From assembly GCA_023014485.1 (NCBI GenBank), contig JAJOZX010007469.1, forward strand, positions 124,001-188,000: a stretch of DNA of 64,000 nucleotides. Direction: 5' to 3'. The first letter of the stretch is position 1. Every line of letters starts with the position of its first letter. The stretch comes from Bathynomus jamesi (taxonomy: Eukaryota > Arthropoda > Malacostraca > Isopoda > Cirolanidae). This document shows positions 45,112 through 56,007 of this stretch, in pieces. The translations under genes were made by a program, and so were the position numbers. The notes under the pieces are model-generated. The model saw nothing but the letters and a program-made list of their open reading frames with translations, did not search any database and was not told the origin of the DNA.

Positions 45112-46160
45112 TGTTGGAACCACAGATTTGCCCGGTGTGCCAATTGTACGTTTTCCAGAATGGGTTGTAGGTATGGCTGCAGCATTTCTACTAAATTCTA
45201 GAGAGTGTCACCAGTTTCAGTGTTATCGAAGAAGTAAGGACCAATTAGCCGATCAGTCTATATTGCTGCCCACATTACTCGGGGATCATATTGCAAACGA
45301 GTCGCATCCGTCCGTCCAGTGTGGGTTTTCGTTGGCCCAAAAGCGGGCATTATGCTTATTAACATTATCTGTGAGGTGGAATATAGCCTCGTCACTGAAC
45401 ATGATCTACCAGATTCGAGCGAGTTGATATAATAATCAGTTACTGTACTCCACCCACCGGTTTGTATCAACGCAACGCAATGAACTTTGTTGGGTTGGAA
45501 ATGATATTTCTAAAATTCGTTGGATAGAATGGCTGCTGACATGAGATCTCTGATACGAGATCTCTGACATGAGATCTCTACTGACAAAGATTCGCACCTT
45601 TCTCTTTTTCCACTTGTGACTTTTCTCTTCGATCTTCCCCACTCTTCACTTTATCTTTTTCCACTTTAATCTCCACCTGAACACTATAACTTTATCGTTT
45701 TTACAGCCATAAAAGATTTTAGTGACCCCGTGAAAGTTATTGAAAATCGTTAGTTGTCGAAAATTTGTAAAATTAACTGAAATTATTAATTTATCTTTAA
45801 AAAGTGGGACATAATAAATTAAAATTTAATTTTTTTAATTTTACGTTTTTCTACTTTGTAAATTTAAATTTTTGATTTATGAAAATATCTCAAAAGTTTT
45901 CAGATATTTCTGATATTTTAGATGGGACAAATGAACCCCTTAAAAAGAAAAACTTTTAAATTACTAATCAATAGATATGAATAATCAAGTGGAATGGAAG
46001 GAACAGTGGTTTATTTTGTAGTCCGGCTTACGTAAATACAAACTGAGTTCCTTTCTACTTATTTACACTTTCAGTGTGATTCACAATCACCATATACAGT
46101 GTCCCAAAACATCTGCCCAATAATGTACAACATGAAATTAGCCTTTTGGGGCAGGACATA
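44953..46160 (-). repeat. Macrosatellite with 5' module B, reverse
   Basis: Continues the unit interrupted at 42960: the start of the core (44953-45055), a long (TG)n at 45058-45110, then reverse module B with its mariner remnant and the mariner-like end near 46090-46160 (GTGTCCCAAAACATCTGCCC, GGGGCAGGAC). A core word, CCCCGTGAAAGTTATT, is at 45724-45740. Confidence 0.75.
45112..45500 (-). pseudogene. Mariner transposase middle fragment, reverse copy
   Basis: On the minus strand it carries the same blocks as 27395-27798, with GPYFFDN-like, NENPHW-like and FSDEAIF blocks across shifted frames. It is joined to (TG)n at the codon for the second catalytic Asp (GTGTGTCCTGTTGGAACC on the plus strand). 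It has the same 5' and 3' limits as the copies at 27395 and 32990. Confidence 0.65.
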
Positions 46161-46282
46161 TCTTTCTGTGAGACCAAATTCCAGAATTTATATAAAGAAA
46201 GGCAGGGAAGAGAGCACAAAAGTCAAAATAGCAAATTTAATACGAATGTACGAGTAATGCACATTAACGGATAAAACCGATG

Positions 46283-46371
<89 letters not shown>

Positions 46372-46918
46372 TAAAACACAATAACCTTGTAAAAATTAAG
46401 TAAAATAATTAGAATCCCCCAAAATTAAAGTAATGAAACACTAAAAAGCGAAGTTTTGGGGGAGAAACTACCGTCATCTTTCAGTTGGTGAAAGGAAACT
46501 AAAAGAAAGAGTCACAAGTAAAAGATGTATTTCGTAAAACCACCGAACTTCAGACAACTCAAACCAGTGTAAATTATTTGGAAAAAGAGGAGACTTTGAT
46601 GGCCCAAATTGAATCATAAAATCAAGTTAGAAGGTTCCATGTTTTATTTTAAATTTTCAGTACTTTTTATAATTAAAAATCTGGTGAGTTTGCGTTGGTC
46701 ATTATTACCAATATTTAAAAAAATTGAGGGTTATTAATATCAATATTATGTTCCCTATCTAAACGATGCCTGTGCAAGGACGAATTTTTATCTGTCGTAT
46801 TCGTAAAATATATTTTTAGAAGAATCCTTAATATAATAAAATTCAGAGTCCAAATCCTTAAAGTAAGTAGGAAAATACACGTGAGGACACCTTCCTTTCG
46901 TAGATATTGAACAAAAAC

Positions 46919-46952
<34 letters not shown>

Positions 46953-48633
46953 TCGCAAATTAAAAAATATTCTTTGGAAAGAGTAGTACGTGACAAATAT
47001 ATGACAATCGTCACGTGGAAATGTTTTTAAACTGTGTGTGGACACGTATGTTAACATATACATTTAAGAATGTTACAATTAGTTTCCTTTGTCACGGGTT
47101 TCATTTCACCGCCAAAATATGAGCAGTTTGAGACTGCTTCGCACAAATTATTTTTGTGTCAGAAATATAAAATTTACAAGGTAGAAAAACTTAAAAATTT
47201 AGAAATTAATTTTGCATTTAATATTTTTTAATTCTAAAAACTTAATTAATAATTTCAGTTGAATTTGGTAAAATTACAATAACTAAAAAGTTTAATAACT
47301 TTCACGGGGTTACTAACAGCTTTGTTTTGAAGCAAAACCAATAAAGTTTCTGGGTAGATATCGAGATTGAGGTGGACAAAAGCGAAATAAAGAGTGATGA
47401 ACAGAGAAAAGTAAAAAAAATGGAAAGAAAACCGAGGAGATAAAAGACAGGTAAACTGCGAATTTCTTCCGTAAAGGAGAGGAACCCATCTAGTTCAGTT
47501 ATGTGCAATTTGACGAACAAAACTAAGTGGTCTACTAATTCCAGAAATAAGACCAAGAAACTGCCCTCTGCAAACATGGCAAAAGAATCCAACGAAGTAA
47601 TGCCAGCATCGCCAGCAGACCGTGGGAAGGCTGTCACCCATCCTGTGAAGCCAAATGGCAGAAATTAGGAAAGTCGGGAAAGGAGAACGAAAAACCAAAT
47701 AGTAAATTTAAAATGGCTACAAACTCATTCAGAAAGAAACGAAGCTTTTGTACAATAAAGATATCAGTCATCGGAAATAGATTCGTAAATTTGAAAATAT
47801 GGATTGAAAAAATATGTGACATGACAATCACCACATGGAAATGCATATAAGCCGTGTGTGTGTCTGGTTATTCTGTGTGACATCCTTCGTCCATGTGAAG
47901 GCATCATGACAGTCGGTAATGCCACCAAACAAGAAACTGAGTCCTCTTTTTCAATAGAGGATTAGGTCGTGACAAATAAATTACACGCAGCAGGCTCATC
48001 ACTGCCCCCAATCTCCAATTCCAAATTGGTTTTGGACTGTTGTTGGCCACGTCATACCACCTTGAAATATAAATATTTTGCGCATCCAAATAAAAAGTGA
48101 AACAAAATTTAATAATTTGATATATTTTTAAAGTCTTTTAATTCATAAAATAATTTAACCCTTTCATACCCAAATTAAGTCGAAAAGTAAAAAAAAAATT
48201 GGGGTATAAAAATCGTTTAATTGGACCCAAAATAACTGAAAAATATATTTTACAAAGTTTTATTGTTCATAATTAATAAAATACGAAATGTGTTAAATTT
48301 CACACATTGGGAACTGGAAGGTCTAAAATTGCTTCCAAAGTTAACGATGAAAATTTCACACACTGGGCATTAAAGTGTTAAAAATTTGACTATAATAAAT
48401 AATTAATTATTAACATTTGAATATGTGAAACAATTCTAAAGACTAAACAATAATTCTAAAGAATAAACAATTATCTCAAATATTAGGTGGGTAACCAAAC
48501 CAATCCGTTTACTGACCTATGAATCCATTATTCGTTCCAAACCATTTTGCAAAAATTTGTTTTTATTCACAAAATCTTCAAACCAAACCATTTTAATTAA
48601 TGGAGTCCTTCATCACAAAAGGATATATATATA
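46161..48633 (+). repeat. Macrosatellite: A-type end, microsatellite, then full unit with C-type end
   Basis: 46165-46286 is an A-type 3' end. (TA)n(TG)n fills 46287-46370. 46372-46920 is 5' module A, then (AC)n at 46921-46948, the core (TTAATAACTTTCACGGGGTT at 47293) and a C-type end from 47635 to 48620. This shows head-to-tail adjacency of two units across one microsatellite. A piggyBac-like MITE is inserted at 48159-48377. Confidence 0.8.
48159..48377. mobile_element. piggyBac-like MITE, 219 bp, TTAA target
   Basis: Flanked by TTAA on both sides (48155-48158, 48378-48381), while other C-type copies have a single TTTAAAAATTT there. Ends CCCTTTCATACCC and the complement of GGGCATTAAAGTG agree at most positions. 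Non-coding; TTTCACACA-type words are repeated inside. Confidence 0.8.
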
Positions 48634-48915
48634 TGTAAAGAACGACGCTTGTGTAGAAGAAACGTCCGCACAAGATTGGGAGAGAAAACGAGCCACCTCC
48701 CAGGAATCGAACCCGGGACCATCTAATTGCCGGTCGGATGTGCTAACCACTGCACCAAGGTCCCCGATCAGTCACAACTCGTAATTCTCCTACATATGAG
48801 CGGAATCAAATGCCCTGAGGGGGCACGTTCTCATGCCGTACATATATACATTTTAACTGCAAACACTACACAGTATAATTAATGTAAAGAACGACGCTTG
48901 TGTAGAAGAAACGTC
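48634..48915 (-). mobile_element. tRNA-derived SINE or tRNA-like repeat with flanking direct repeats
   Basis: On the minus strand 48765-48690 reads CCTTGGTGCAGTGGTTAGCA ... GGTCCCGGGTTCGATTCCTG, with good box A and box B spacing and a T-arm that can pair. The acceptor stem does not close, so I do not call a functional tRNA. The block GTAAAGAACGACGCTTGTGT is present at both sides (48636 and 48882). A relative forms the palindrome at 56008-56315. Confidence 0.65.
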
Positions 48916-48916
48916 G

Positions 48917-48919
48917 CGG

Positions 48920-48975
<56 letters not shown>
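48917..48975. repeat. (TA)n(CA)n microsatellite
   Basis: Short TA then CA tract before a type B module start. Confidence 0.9.
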
Positions 48976-48976
<1 letters not shown>

Positions 48977-49988
48977 GGGTGTCCCAGAAGTTCTGCCCAG
49001 AGGCTAATTTCATGTTGTGCATTATTGGGCAGACGTTTGGGACACTCTGTATATGGTTATGTAAGTCACACTAAAATTGTAAATAAGTAGAAGGGAACTC
49101 GCTTTGTATTTACGTATGTATGAATTACAAAAGAAACCACTGTTCCTCCATCCCCACTTCATTATTCACATCTACTGATTATTAATTTCAATTTTTCCTT
49201 TTTAAGGGGTTTATTTTCTCCTCCCAAAATATCACAACGTTCTGACTTATGAGTAATAACTTTTATGATATTTTGATAAAACAAAAATTTAAATTTACGA
49301 AGTAAAAAAACGTAAAATTAAAAAAATTAAATTTTCATTTATTATTTCCCAATTTTTAAAGATAAATTAATAATTTCACTTAATCTTATAAAATTCCAAC
49401 AAATAAACCGAAGAGAAAAGTCACAAGTAGAAAAAGAGAAAGCCGCGAATCTCTGTCAGTCAGAGATTTCGTGTCAGCAGGAGTTCTATCCAGCGAATTC
49501 TAAAGAAATGTCATTTCCACCCCTGCAACGTCTAGCTGGTTCGGAGGTTATTTCCGATGATACAAACCGGCGACGGGTGGAGTACTGTCACTGGTTCTTG
49601 CAGCAACGCCCTCGAATCCTTTAGATCATATTCAGTGACGAGGTGATATTCCACCTCACAAACATTGAGTTGGAAATCCATTTTTCATTTCCGCCTCAAA
49701 TGAGAACTTATTTAATAATCAATATAAATTATAAAATTATAAAAGCTAAAAGATAAAGATAAAGATAATATTGTAAAAATATAATTTCAAATAAAGGTTG
49801 GAACTACTGTAACTCTCAAAACATTTAATTTTATCATATCAACATTTTTTTTCTACTTTAAAATGAAATGAAGATAGGTCACACTAAATGGATTATACAA
49901 TACTTATCAAATAATTATTGAATGAAATCAGCCATTTAATGTATTCTTAATATTATCATACATGTTAATTCAAAATGTAAATTAACGA
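48976..49988 (+). repeat. Macrosatellite 5' module B variant, interrupted by RTE
   Basis: Starts CAGGGTGTCCCAGAAGTTCT. It follows module B to about 49690 and then a B-specific AT-rich extension up to the RTE. The continuation is at 54669-55480. The reverse copy at 34620-35965 is the uninterrupted version. Confidence 0.75.
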
Positions 49989-50028
49989 TCTTCTTCTTTT
50001 TCTTCCTCAGCATAATTAATCGCATTTT

Positions 50029-50799
50029 TTATATGGGGTCGCTGGTTAAGGTGAGTCGCCTCCATCTTGGTCTGTCGTACACCATATCCTCCTCCAAATT
50101 CTTCTCCCGTAAGTCCGCTCTGACACAATCCTTCCATCTCTTCTTCGGTCTTCCTCTTCTTCGCCCACCCGGCATCTCCATCACCATCACCCTACGTCCG
50201 ACATAATCTTCATCTCGCCTCATCACTTGCCCATACCATCTCATTCTTGCCTCCTGTATCGTCTTTAATGCCTCTGCCACCTTCAGAGTTCCTCTAATAT
50301 ACTCATTCCTGATCCTATCCTCTCTTTTTACACCACACATCCATCGCAACATCCTAATCTCTACTACATCCATTTTGTTCTCATCTGTCTTCTTCATAGG
50401 TAATGCCTCCGTTCCATACAACATTGCTGGTCTCACCACAGTTTTATATACCTTTCCTTTCAACTTCACTGGCACCTTTCTATCGCGCAAGACACCCGAC
50501 ATTTCTCTCCAATTCTTCCACCCAGCTTGCACTCTATTATTAATTTCTTTCTCCACATCTTCCTCATCCATTAACGAGCCCAAGTACTTAAATCGGTTTA
50601 CTCTTTTTATCACTTCTCCATTCATTACCATCTCATTTTCCTGATCCTCATGTAAGCCACACCGTAAGTATTCAGTCTTCCTTCTGCTTATTTTCATCTC
50701 TCTATTTTCCAACGCTCCTCTCCAACTCCCTAACTTCTGTTCCATCTCCTCCTTTGTCTCGCACACAATGCTATATCGTCTGCGTAAAGCATACTCCAT
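50029..50799 (-). pseudogene. RTE LINE C-terminal domain, second copy
   Basis: Blocks MKISRRKTEYLRCGLHEDQ, VNRFKYLGSLMDEEDVEKEI, GWKNWREMSGVLRDRKVPVK, VRPAMLYGTEALPMKKTDEN, MRMLRWMCGVKREDRIRNEY, MRWYGQVMRRDEDYVGRRV and RRRGRPKKRWKDCVR run to the stop at 50029. It is clearly related to 3323-3880 but differs at many residues, so it is another subfamily or an older copy. A (CT)n tract at 50802-50838 lies where the FADD box should be. Confidence 0.8.
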
Positions 50800-50800
50800 G

Positions 50801-50844
<44 letters not shown>

Positions 50845-50863
50845 TCTGTCAGCATTTCTATCA

Positions 50864-51034
50864 CTATATTAAAGAGAAACGGGCTAAGCGCAGATCCTGA
50901 TGCAACCCAACTCTTACTTCAAAACTGTCCGTCTCTCCCAGACAGCTCCTAACCGTCGCATGTACATCTCTATACATTTCCTGTATCAGTCTGACATATT
51001 TTTCCGGTACCATCTTCTGTCTAAGGCTTCTCTG
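50864..51034 (-). pseudogene. RTE reverse transcriptase segment left of the MULE
   Basis: SLRQKMVPEKYVRLIQEMYR and SCLGETDSFEVRVGLHQ, the palm region after the first catalytic Asp, broken before the FADD box. It continues the sequence that stops at 54025 on the other side of the MULE. Confidence 0.75.
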
Positions 51035-51326
51035 CCCCGGCGGAAAATAACCACCCAGGAAAAAACCCACCCGGAAAAAAACCACCGTTGGAAAAATCAC
51101 TCAGAGCACAAAGTAAAATCAATTCATTATAAAATAAATTAAATTAAATCAAAATTGATTCAGTTAAGTTTAATTTGCCTAAGTGGAAAAAAACCACCTT
51201 TATAAAATAAATTAAATAAAATCAAAATTGATTCATTTTAAGTTTAATTTGCCTAAGTGGCAACATTTGTTCGTTGGTTAAAAGGAAACCTAAAAGATAT
51301 TTAGTTTCAGTTACGCTTGGCCCATC

Positions 51327-52709
51327 ATGGAGTTCATACAGTCAAATAAAGGTGGATTTAAATTGTGTTTTGAAGACTATGTCTACGTTAAGCAAAAAGA
51401 CTTAGCAAATGATGTAACATCGTACGAGTGTGTACATCGTCGTGCCAATTCGCAGTGCAAAGCGCGGGTAAAAGTGAAAGATAGTGAAATTGTTGAAAGA
51501 CTAAATGCACATACACATGGAGCGGATCCAAGTAATGTTCAAACTCTTAGTGCTTTACAAAAATGAAAGCTAAAGCGAAAACCACGCACGACACTCCTCA
51601 GCAAATAATTGCACAAGAAATTGAAGGAATTGATAACGAAGCGGCAGCGAAACTCCCAACTATCAAGCACTTAAAAAGAAACCTCAGGCAGTGTAGACAA
51701 AGAAGTCAGAATTCTATCCCTTTGCCACTAACTACCGAAGATCTCGTAATTCCAGACGAATTCAAGGTTACTGAAGATAATGAAAATTTTCTTTTGTATG
51801 ACTCTGGTCCGATAGGTCAAAGACTTTTGATATTTGGTACTTATAAGAATCTATCGTATCTTGAATCTCATAAAGATTGGTTTATGGATGGAACATTCAG
51901 TGTAACTCCATCTCTGTTTACACAAGTATATACTATACATACTTTTATTAATGGACGTGCAACACCTTGTATTTATTCCCTTTTACCTAATAAAACCGAA
52001 GTCACTTACACGCTACTGCTTGAAAAAATTAAAAATCTCAATGGAAATTTAAAGCCAACTAGCGTTATGGTAGATTTTGAAAAGGCCATGCATAAAATAT
52101 AAAATCAGTATTTCCCGAAACAGAAATTAAAGGTTGTTTCTTTCACCTATGTCAAAACATCTATAGAAAAATTCAGGATGCAGGACTTTCACAATTATAT
52201 GCTATCAGTCCGGATTTTTCTCTAAAAATGCGCAGGATTTCTGCTTTAGCTTTTGCCCGCCAGATTATGTATTTGAAGCATTTGAAACACTTGCTGATGA
52301 TTTCCCTGAAGATGCAAATTGCATCCTGGATTATTTCGAGGATACCTACGTTGGGAGACCAAACAGAAGGAGCAGGAGACATCCAGTATTTGATATCAAT
52401 ATATGGAATATGTATACGAGAGCTAAAAGTGACCTCCCAAAGACCAACAATGCCATCGAAGGTTGGCATAGAAGTTTTCAAGCAAGTATTGAATGCTCCC
52501 ATCCGAATATTTGGGTCTTTTTAAAAAGCATTCAAAAAGAGCAGGCATTGCAAGAAGTTTATATGGTACAGGCTTGCGCTGGTCATCTTCCAACAACGCA
52601 GAAGAAGTACAAAGATGCAGCAACTCGCATTAGACACATTGTTAGCAGCTTTGAAGATCGCTCTCTTTTAGACTTTTTACGGGGCATTGCTTATAACCTA
52701 AGCTTTTAA
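51327..52709 (+). pseudogene. FLYWCH zinc finger MULE transposase, frameshifted
   Basis: From ATG 51327 an N-terminal FLYWCH-like finger reads GGFKLCFEDYVYVKQ, SYECVHRRANSQCKARVKV and LNAHTHG (Cys-Cys-His-His). A shift near 51560 leads to the catalytic region: HKDWFMDGTFSV (Asp 1), TSVMVDFEKAMHKI (Asp 2), KGCFFHLCQNIYRKIQ (the Cys-His block) and, after shifts near 52100 and 52260, KTNNAIEGWHRSFQ (Glu) with the C-terminus ending at TAA near 52709. All DDE positions are visible but spread over several frames. Confidence 0.8.
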
Positions 52710-52999
52710 CTTATTAAATGTTTGTTTAAATGGCGCTAGGACAGTTTGCCTACGGACAATTTGCCTACGGACAGTTTGCCTACGGACAGTTTGCCTACGG
52801 ACAATTTGCCTACGGACAGTTTGCCTACGGACAGTTTGCCTACTGGACAGTTTGCCTACTGGACATTATGCCTATGGACACCATGCCTATGTGGTATATT
52901 TATCCTTACCTTATTTAACTTATTTAACTTATTTAACTTCAGATTCATGCAAAAGAATTAATTCAAAATTAAAATGTGTTGTTGCCCTTAATAGCATAA

Positions 53000-53185
53000 A
53001 TGTCTGAAAATATATCAAGTAAGAAAGGGAAACAGAAGTTTTCACATAATGGATATTTGTATGTGTTTGATAAATGTAGCAAGCGCGACCCTTCGTTACT
53101 TTTTTGGCGGTGCGAGCAAAAGAGTCAGTGTATTATAAGGTGTGTATATATAATATGGGTACTTTTCCGTTATCTGCCCCCTTGA
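53000..53185 (+). pseudogene. FLYWCH-like N-terminal fragment, left arm
   Basis: MSENISSKKGKQKFSHNGYL and YVFDKCSKRDPSLLFWRCEQ, then CIIRC, resemble the first part of a FLYWCH finger (Tyr, Trp-Arg-Cys, Cys spacing) and then stop. It differs from the finger of the surrounding MULE at 51327, so it probably came from another MULE. Confidence 0.6.
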
Positions 53186-53363
53186 CGATTGGTTAGGTTA
53201 AGTCGTGATATTTTCGTTAAAACTAACGAAAATATCACGACTTAACCTAACCAATCGTCAAGGGCGTACAGTTGACCTAACCGGGCAGTGACGATTGGTT
53301 AGGTTAAGTTGTGATATTTTTGATAGTTTTAATGAAAATATCATGACTGAACCTAACCAATCG

Positions 53364-53549
53364 TCAATGGGGCAGATAACGGAAAAGTACCCATATTATA
53401 TATACACACCTTATAATACACTGACTCTTTTGCTCGCACCGCCAAAAAAGTAACGAAGGGTCGCGCTTGCTACATTTATCAAACACATACAAATATCCAT
53501 TATGTGAAAACTTCTGTTTCCCTTTCTTACTTGATATATTTTCAGACAT
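53364..53549 (-). pseudogene. FLYWCH-like N-terminal fragment, right arm
   Basis: Mirror copy of 53000-53185 on the minus strand, identical in nearly all residues, which shows the young age or homogenisation of the two arms. Confidence 0.6.
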
Positions 53550-53798
53550 TTATGCTATTAAGGGCAACAACACATTTTAATTTTGAATTAATTCTTTTGC
53601 ATGAATCTGAAGTTAAATAAGTTAAATAAGTTAAATAAGGTAAGGATAAATATACCACATAGGCATGGTGTCCATAGGCATAATGTCCAGTAGGCAAACT
53701 GTCCAGAAGGCAAACTGTCCAGTAGGCAAACTGTCCAGTAGGCAAACTGTCCGTAGGCAAACTGTCCGTAGGCAAACTGTCCGGCCACGGTTTAAATG

Positions 53799-53896
53799 AC
53801 AATTTTAAGCTTCTTTACTTGGTTTTACTTGGTTGGATTCCTTGATTTCTAACTTATTAAATGTTTGTTTAAATGACAATTTTAAGCTTCTTTAAT
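53799..53896. repeat. Imperfect tandem duplication after the foldback element
   Basis: TTTAAATGACAATTTTAAGC is present at 53791 and again at about 53868. The second copy is preceded by AACTTATTAAATGTTTG, which also precedes the left duplication at 52712, so a segment bordering the insertion has been copied. Confidence 0.6.
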
Positions 53897-54024
53897 GTCG
53901 TCCAATAAATCATTTTTATCATTACTGTTATTTTCCCTTCGGTGGATTTTTTCCACGGTGGTTTTTTTCCGGGTGGGTTTTTTCCTGGGTGGTTATTTTC
54001 CGCCGGGGGCTTTTTTCCTAGACC

Positions 54025-54207
54025 CCTTGAGACCATGTCGTAAGCCTTCTCTAAATCTATAAATACCATATGCATCGGTCTCTGTCCCTCCCTGTACCTC
54101 TCAATCACCTGGCGTAAGGCAAATACTGCATCCATGGTTCCTCTACCCGGCATGAATTCGTACTGCTCCTCTGCTATGTCAACTTCATCTTTCAATCTTC
54201 CGTCCAC
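54025..54207 (-). pseudogene. RTE reverse transcriptase segment right of the MULE
   Basis: EEQYEFMPGRGTMDAVFALR, QVIERYREGQRPMHMV and FIDLEKAYDMVSRG, the block with the first catalytic Asp. It is then cut by the MULE at the point that normally reads DRVPRQ. Confidence 0.8.
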
Positions 54208-54216
54208 GAAACGCTC

Positions 54217-54592
54217 CTATATCTTCATGGTGTGTGACATGAGCTTAATCCCTCTATAGTTATCACAGTCCTGCACATCCCCCGTCTCCTTATAGATTGG
54301 CACCACAACACTGCTACGCCACTCATCGGGAATCACCTCCTGTTCAAACAGTTTCTCCATTAGATCCCATGGTAAATCAATACCTTCCTCTCTTAATGCC
54401 TTCCATGCCTCTGCAGGTATCTTATCTGGTCCAGCTGCCTTACCATTCTTCATCTTCGCCAACTCCCTCACCACTTCACTCCTCTCCATTCTTCCCGTCA
54501 TCCCTTCATTTGGTTGCCCGTCCTCCCAGAATATCCTGTCATTCTCTTCATTCAGCAGCCACTCGAAATATTCTCTCCATCTGGTTTGTATG
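54217..54592 (-). pseudogene. RTE reverse transcriptase, N-terminal blocks
   Basis: In frame from about 54592: WLLNEENDRIFWEDGQPNEG, MKNGKAAGPDKIPAEAWKAL, SVVVPIYKETGDVQD and CDNYRGIKLMSHTMKI, with a shift near 54215. The 5' truncation falls just upstream, in the (GAAG)n tract. Confidence 0.8.
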
Positions 54593-54594
54593 TC

Positions 54595-54668
54595 TTCTTC
54601 CTCTTCCTTCCTTCCTTCCTTTCTTTCTTCCTTTCTTCCTTCCTTCCTTCCTTTCTTTCTTCCTTTCT
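54595..54668. repeat. (CTTC)n polypyrimidine tract
   Basis: CTTC/CTTT repeat (GAAG on the other strand) at the truncated 5' end of the RTE copy, directly before the target duplication. Confidence 0.85.
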
Positions 54669-55488
54669 TGTATATTAACGATAATTCTTTAAAATCTTTT
54701 TCTGTACCAATTAAATCAAATATATTTTCCCATGCAAAGACTTAGAATTTCTTTTAATTACTTGTAAAAAGTATATCATTTTGTCGGAGTTGAAGTACCA
54801 CCTCGTGTGTTTATTATTAACGTACGTATTTATTTGTTAGGGTTTTATCCCCCCCAAAAATAATGAAGTAAAGAATAAATCCAAATAATTGGGATATTTT
54901 TATTGCTAGAAATATAAAATTTACAAAGTGGAAAAACTTAAAATTTAGAAATTAATTTTGTATTTAATATTTTTCAATTACAAAAACTTAGTTAATAATT
55001 TCAGTTGAATTTCGTAAAATTACAATAACTAAAAAAGTTTAATAACTTTCACGGGGTAACTAACAACTTTTTTTTGTCTTAAACCAATAAAGTTTTAGTG
55101 TTGGTGTCAAGACTGAGGTGGATAAAAGAAAAATGAAGAATAATGAACAGGAAATAAGAGGAGGTAAAGGCTACAAATAATCTGCGAATCTCTTTCGCGA
55201 AGGAGAGGAACTCCTCCGATTCAGCTGCGTGCAATTTCAGGATTCAAACTGAAAAGCCTGCAACCCCCAAATATGTGACGAACAAACCCTCTTGTAAACA
55301 TGGCAAAAGGAGTCCAGCGAAAGAGCGTCAGCATCGCCCGCAAGACATGAGAACACTTATTTCTTCTGCGAGGCCAAATTCCAAAAATAAAGAAAGATCA
55401 GGAAAGGAGAATAAAACTCAACATACCAAATTTAACACGAATATACAATATTACTCATTCACAAATAAAACCGTTACAGTTCAATATA
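54669..55488 (+). repeat. Macrosatellite continuation, core and A-type end
   Basis: The continuation of 48976-49988 after the RTE: TATATTAACGATAATTC, the core TAATAACTTTCACGGGGTAA near 55045 and an A-type end at about 55480. It corresponds to 34200-34850 reversed. Confidence 0.75.
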
Positions 55489-55489
55489 T

Positions 55490-55763
55490 ATCGAGTGATT
55501 CATAAGTCTGTTACCACTGTAATGGTGAAATATTTTCTGTGTTTCAGATTGTTGATGTGTGAAAATATGGGGTATGGTCAAGGATAGGGTATATGCAACA
55601 AAACCTCGTAATGTCAATGATTTAAAAGAAAGAATTTCCACTCTTAATTTCCAATGTGTAATTGCGTAAAAATAACCTCAAATAAAAAAACATCACAAGT
55701 TACTGTGGTTTGTAGTTATTTTTATTCACCATTACAGTGGTAACAGACTTATGAATCACCCTG
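55490..55763. mobile_element. Mariner deletion derivative, about 274 bp
   Basis: Inverted ends of about 35 bp: GTGATTCATAAGTCTGTTAC on the left (first bases altered) and CAGGGTGATTCATAAGTCTG complemented on the right, followed by TA. Inside, the plus strand at about 55570-55640 can be read as VKDRVYATKPRNVNDLKERI, a mariner transposase C-terminal block. Confidence 0.75.
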
Positions 55764-55777
55764 TATATACACATACA

Positions 55778-55818
<41 letters not shown>

Positions 55819-55821
<3 letters not shown>

Positions 55822-55967
55822 GCTGAATTTCACAGTTAAACACGTGAAATGAATGAATGATGCTAACACACAAAGAAAAAGAAAGGCCTTTGGAATCGTT
55901 TTTCTTTTTCCTTGTGGTTTGCAGCATTCATTCATTTCACGTGTCTTATTGTGAAATTCATCCCATA
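55819..55967. mobile_element. Short palindromic MITE, about 150 bp
   Basis: GGGCTGAATTTCACAGTTAA and ACACGTGAAATGAATGAATG on the left are mirrored on the right. The middle is a purine run and its complement (AAAGAAAAAGAAAGG / TTTTTCTTTTTCC). It lies between TA tracts and is non-coding. Confidence 0.75.
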
Positions 55968-56007
55968 TATATATATATATATTTCAACTGCAAACAACAC
56001 AGTATAA

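Larger units (their letters stand above)
52733..53789. mobile_element. Foldback MULE-like element with 14-bp terminal tandem repeats
   Basis: Flanked by the perfect 9-bp duplication GTTTAAATG (52724-52732 and 53790-53798). The arms of about 480 bp are near-perfect inverted copies. The outermost part of each is a tandem repeat of GCCTACGGACAGTTT (52748-52860; reversed 53690-53782). Further in are TTATTTAACTTATTTAACTT and a partial FLYWCH coding segment. The centre (53165-53375) is the palindromic CCTAACCAATCGTCAAGG core. It is inserted just 3' of the host MULE's transposase. Confidence 0.85.
51035..54008 (+). mobile_element. Mutator-like (MULE) element with FLYWCH-type transposase
   Basis: Terminal inverted repeats of about 55 bp: CCCCGGCGGAAAATAACCAC at 51035 and its complement ending about 54008, rich in GGAAAAAACCCACC words. 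Inside are a plus-strand MULE transposase and a nested foldback element (52733-53789). The flanks GCTTCTCTG and GCTTTTTTC are only weakly alike, so the 9-bp duplication is uncertain, but the insertion clearly splits the RTE palm. Confidence 0.85.
49989..54668 (-). mobile_element. RTE-type LINE, 5'-truncated, with a MULE inserted
   Basis: Flanked by 13-bp direct repeats TGTAAATTAACGA (49976-49988) and TGTATATTAACGA (54669-54681), and absent from the paralogous site near 34850. The 3' end shows GAAGAAGAAG on the minus strand. The 5' end falls in a (GAAG)n tract at about 54595-54668. Reverse transcriptase and C-terminal domains remain; the endonuclease is missing. The MULE lies at 51035-54008. 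Confidence 0.85.

Noticed and set aside
48690..48765. Functional tRNA gene on the minus strand
   Set aside because: Box A and box B are good, but the acceptor stem does not pair and the unit is repeated with flanking direct repeats; treated as a tRNA-derived repeat.
52740..52865. CRISPR-like array of regular short repeats
   Set aside because: The 14-bp units are directly tandem without spacers and are mirrored at the other end of a palindrome; the context is eukaryotic transposon DNA.
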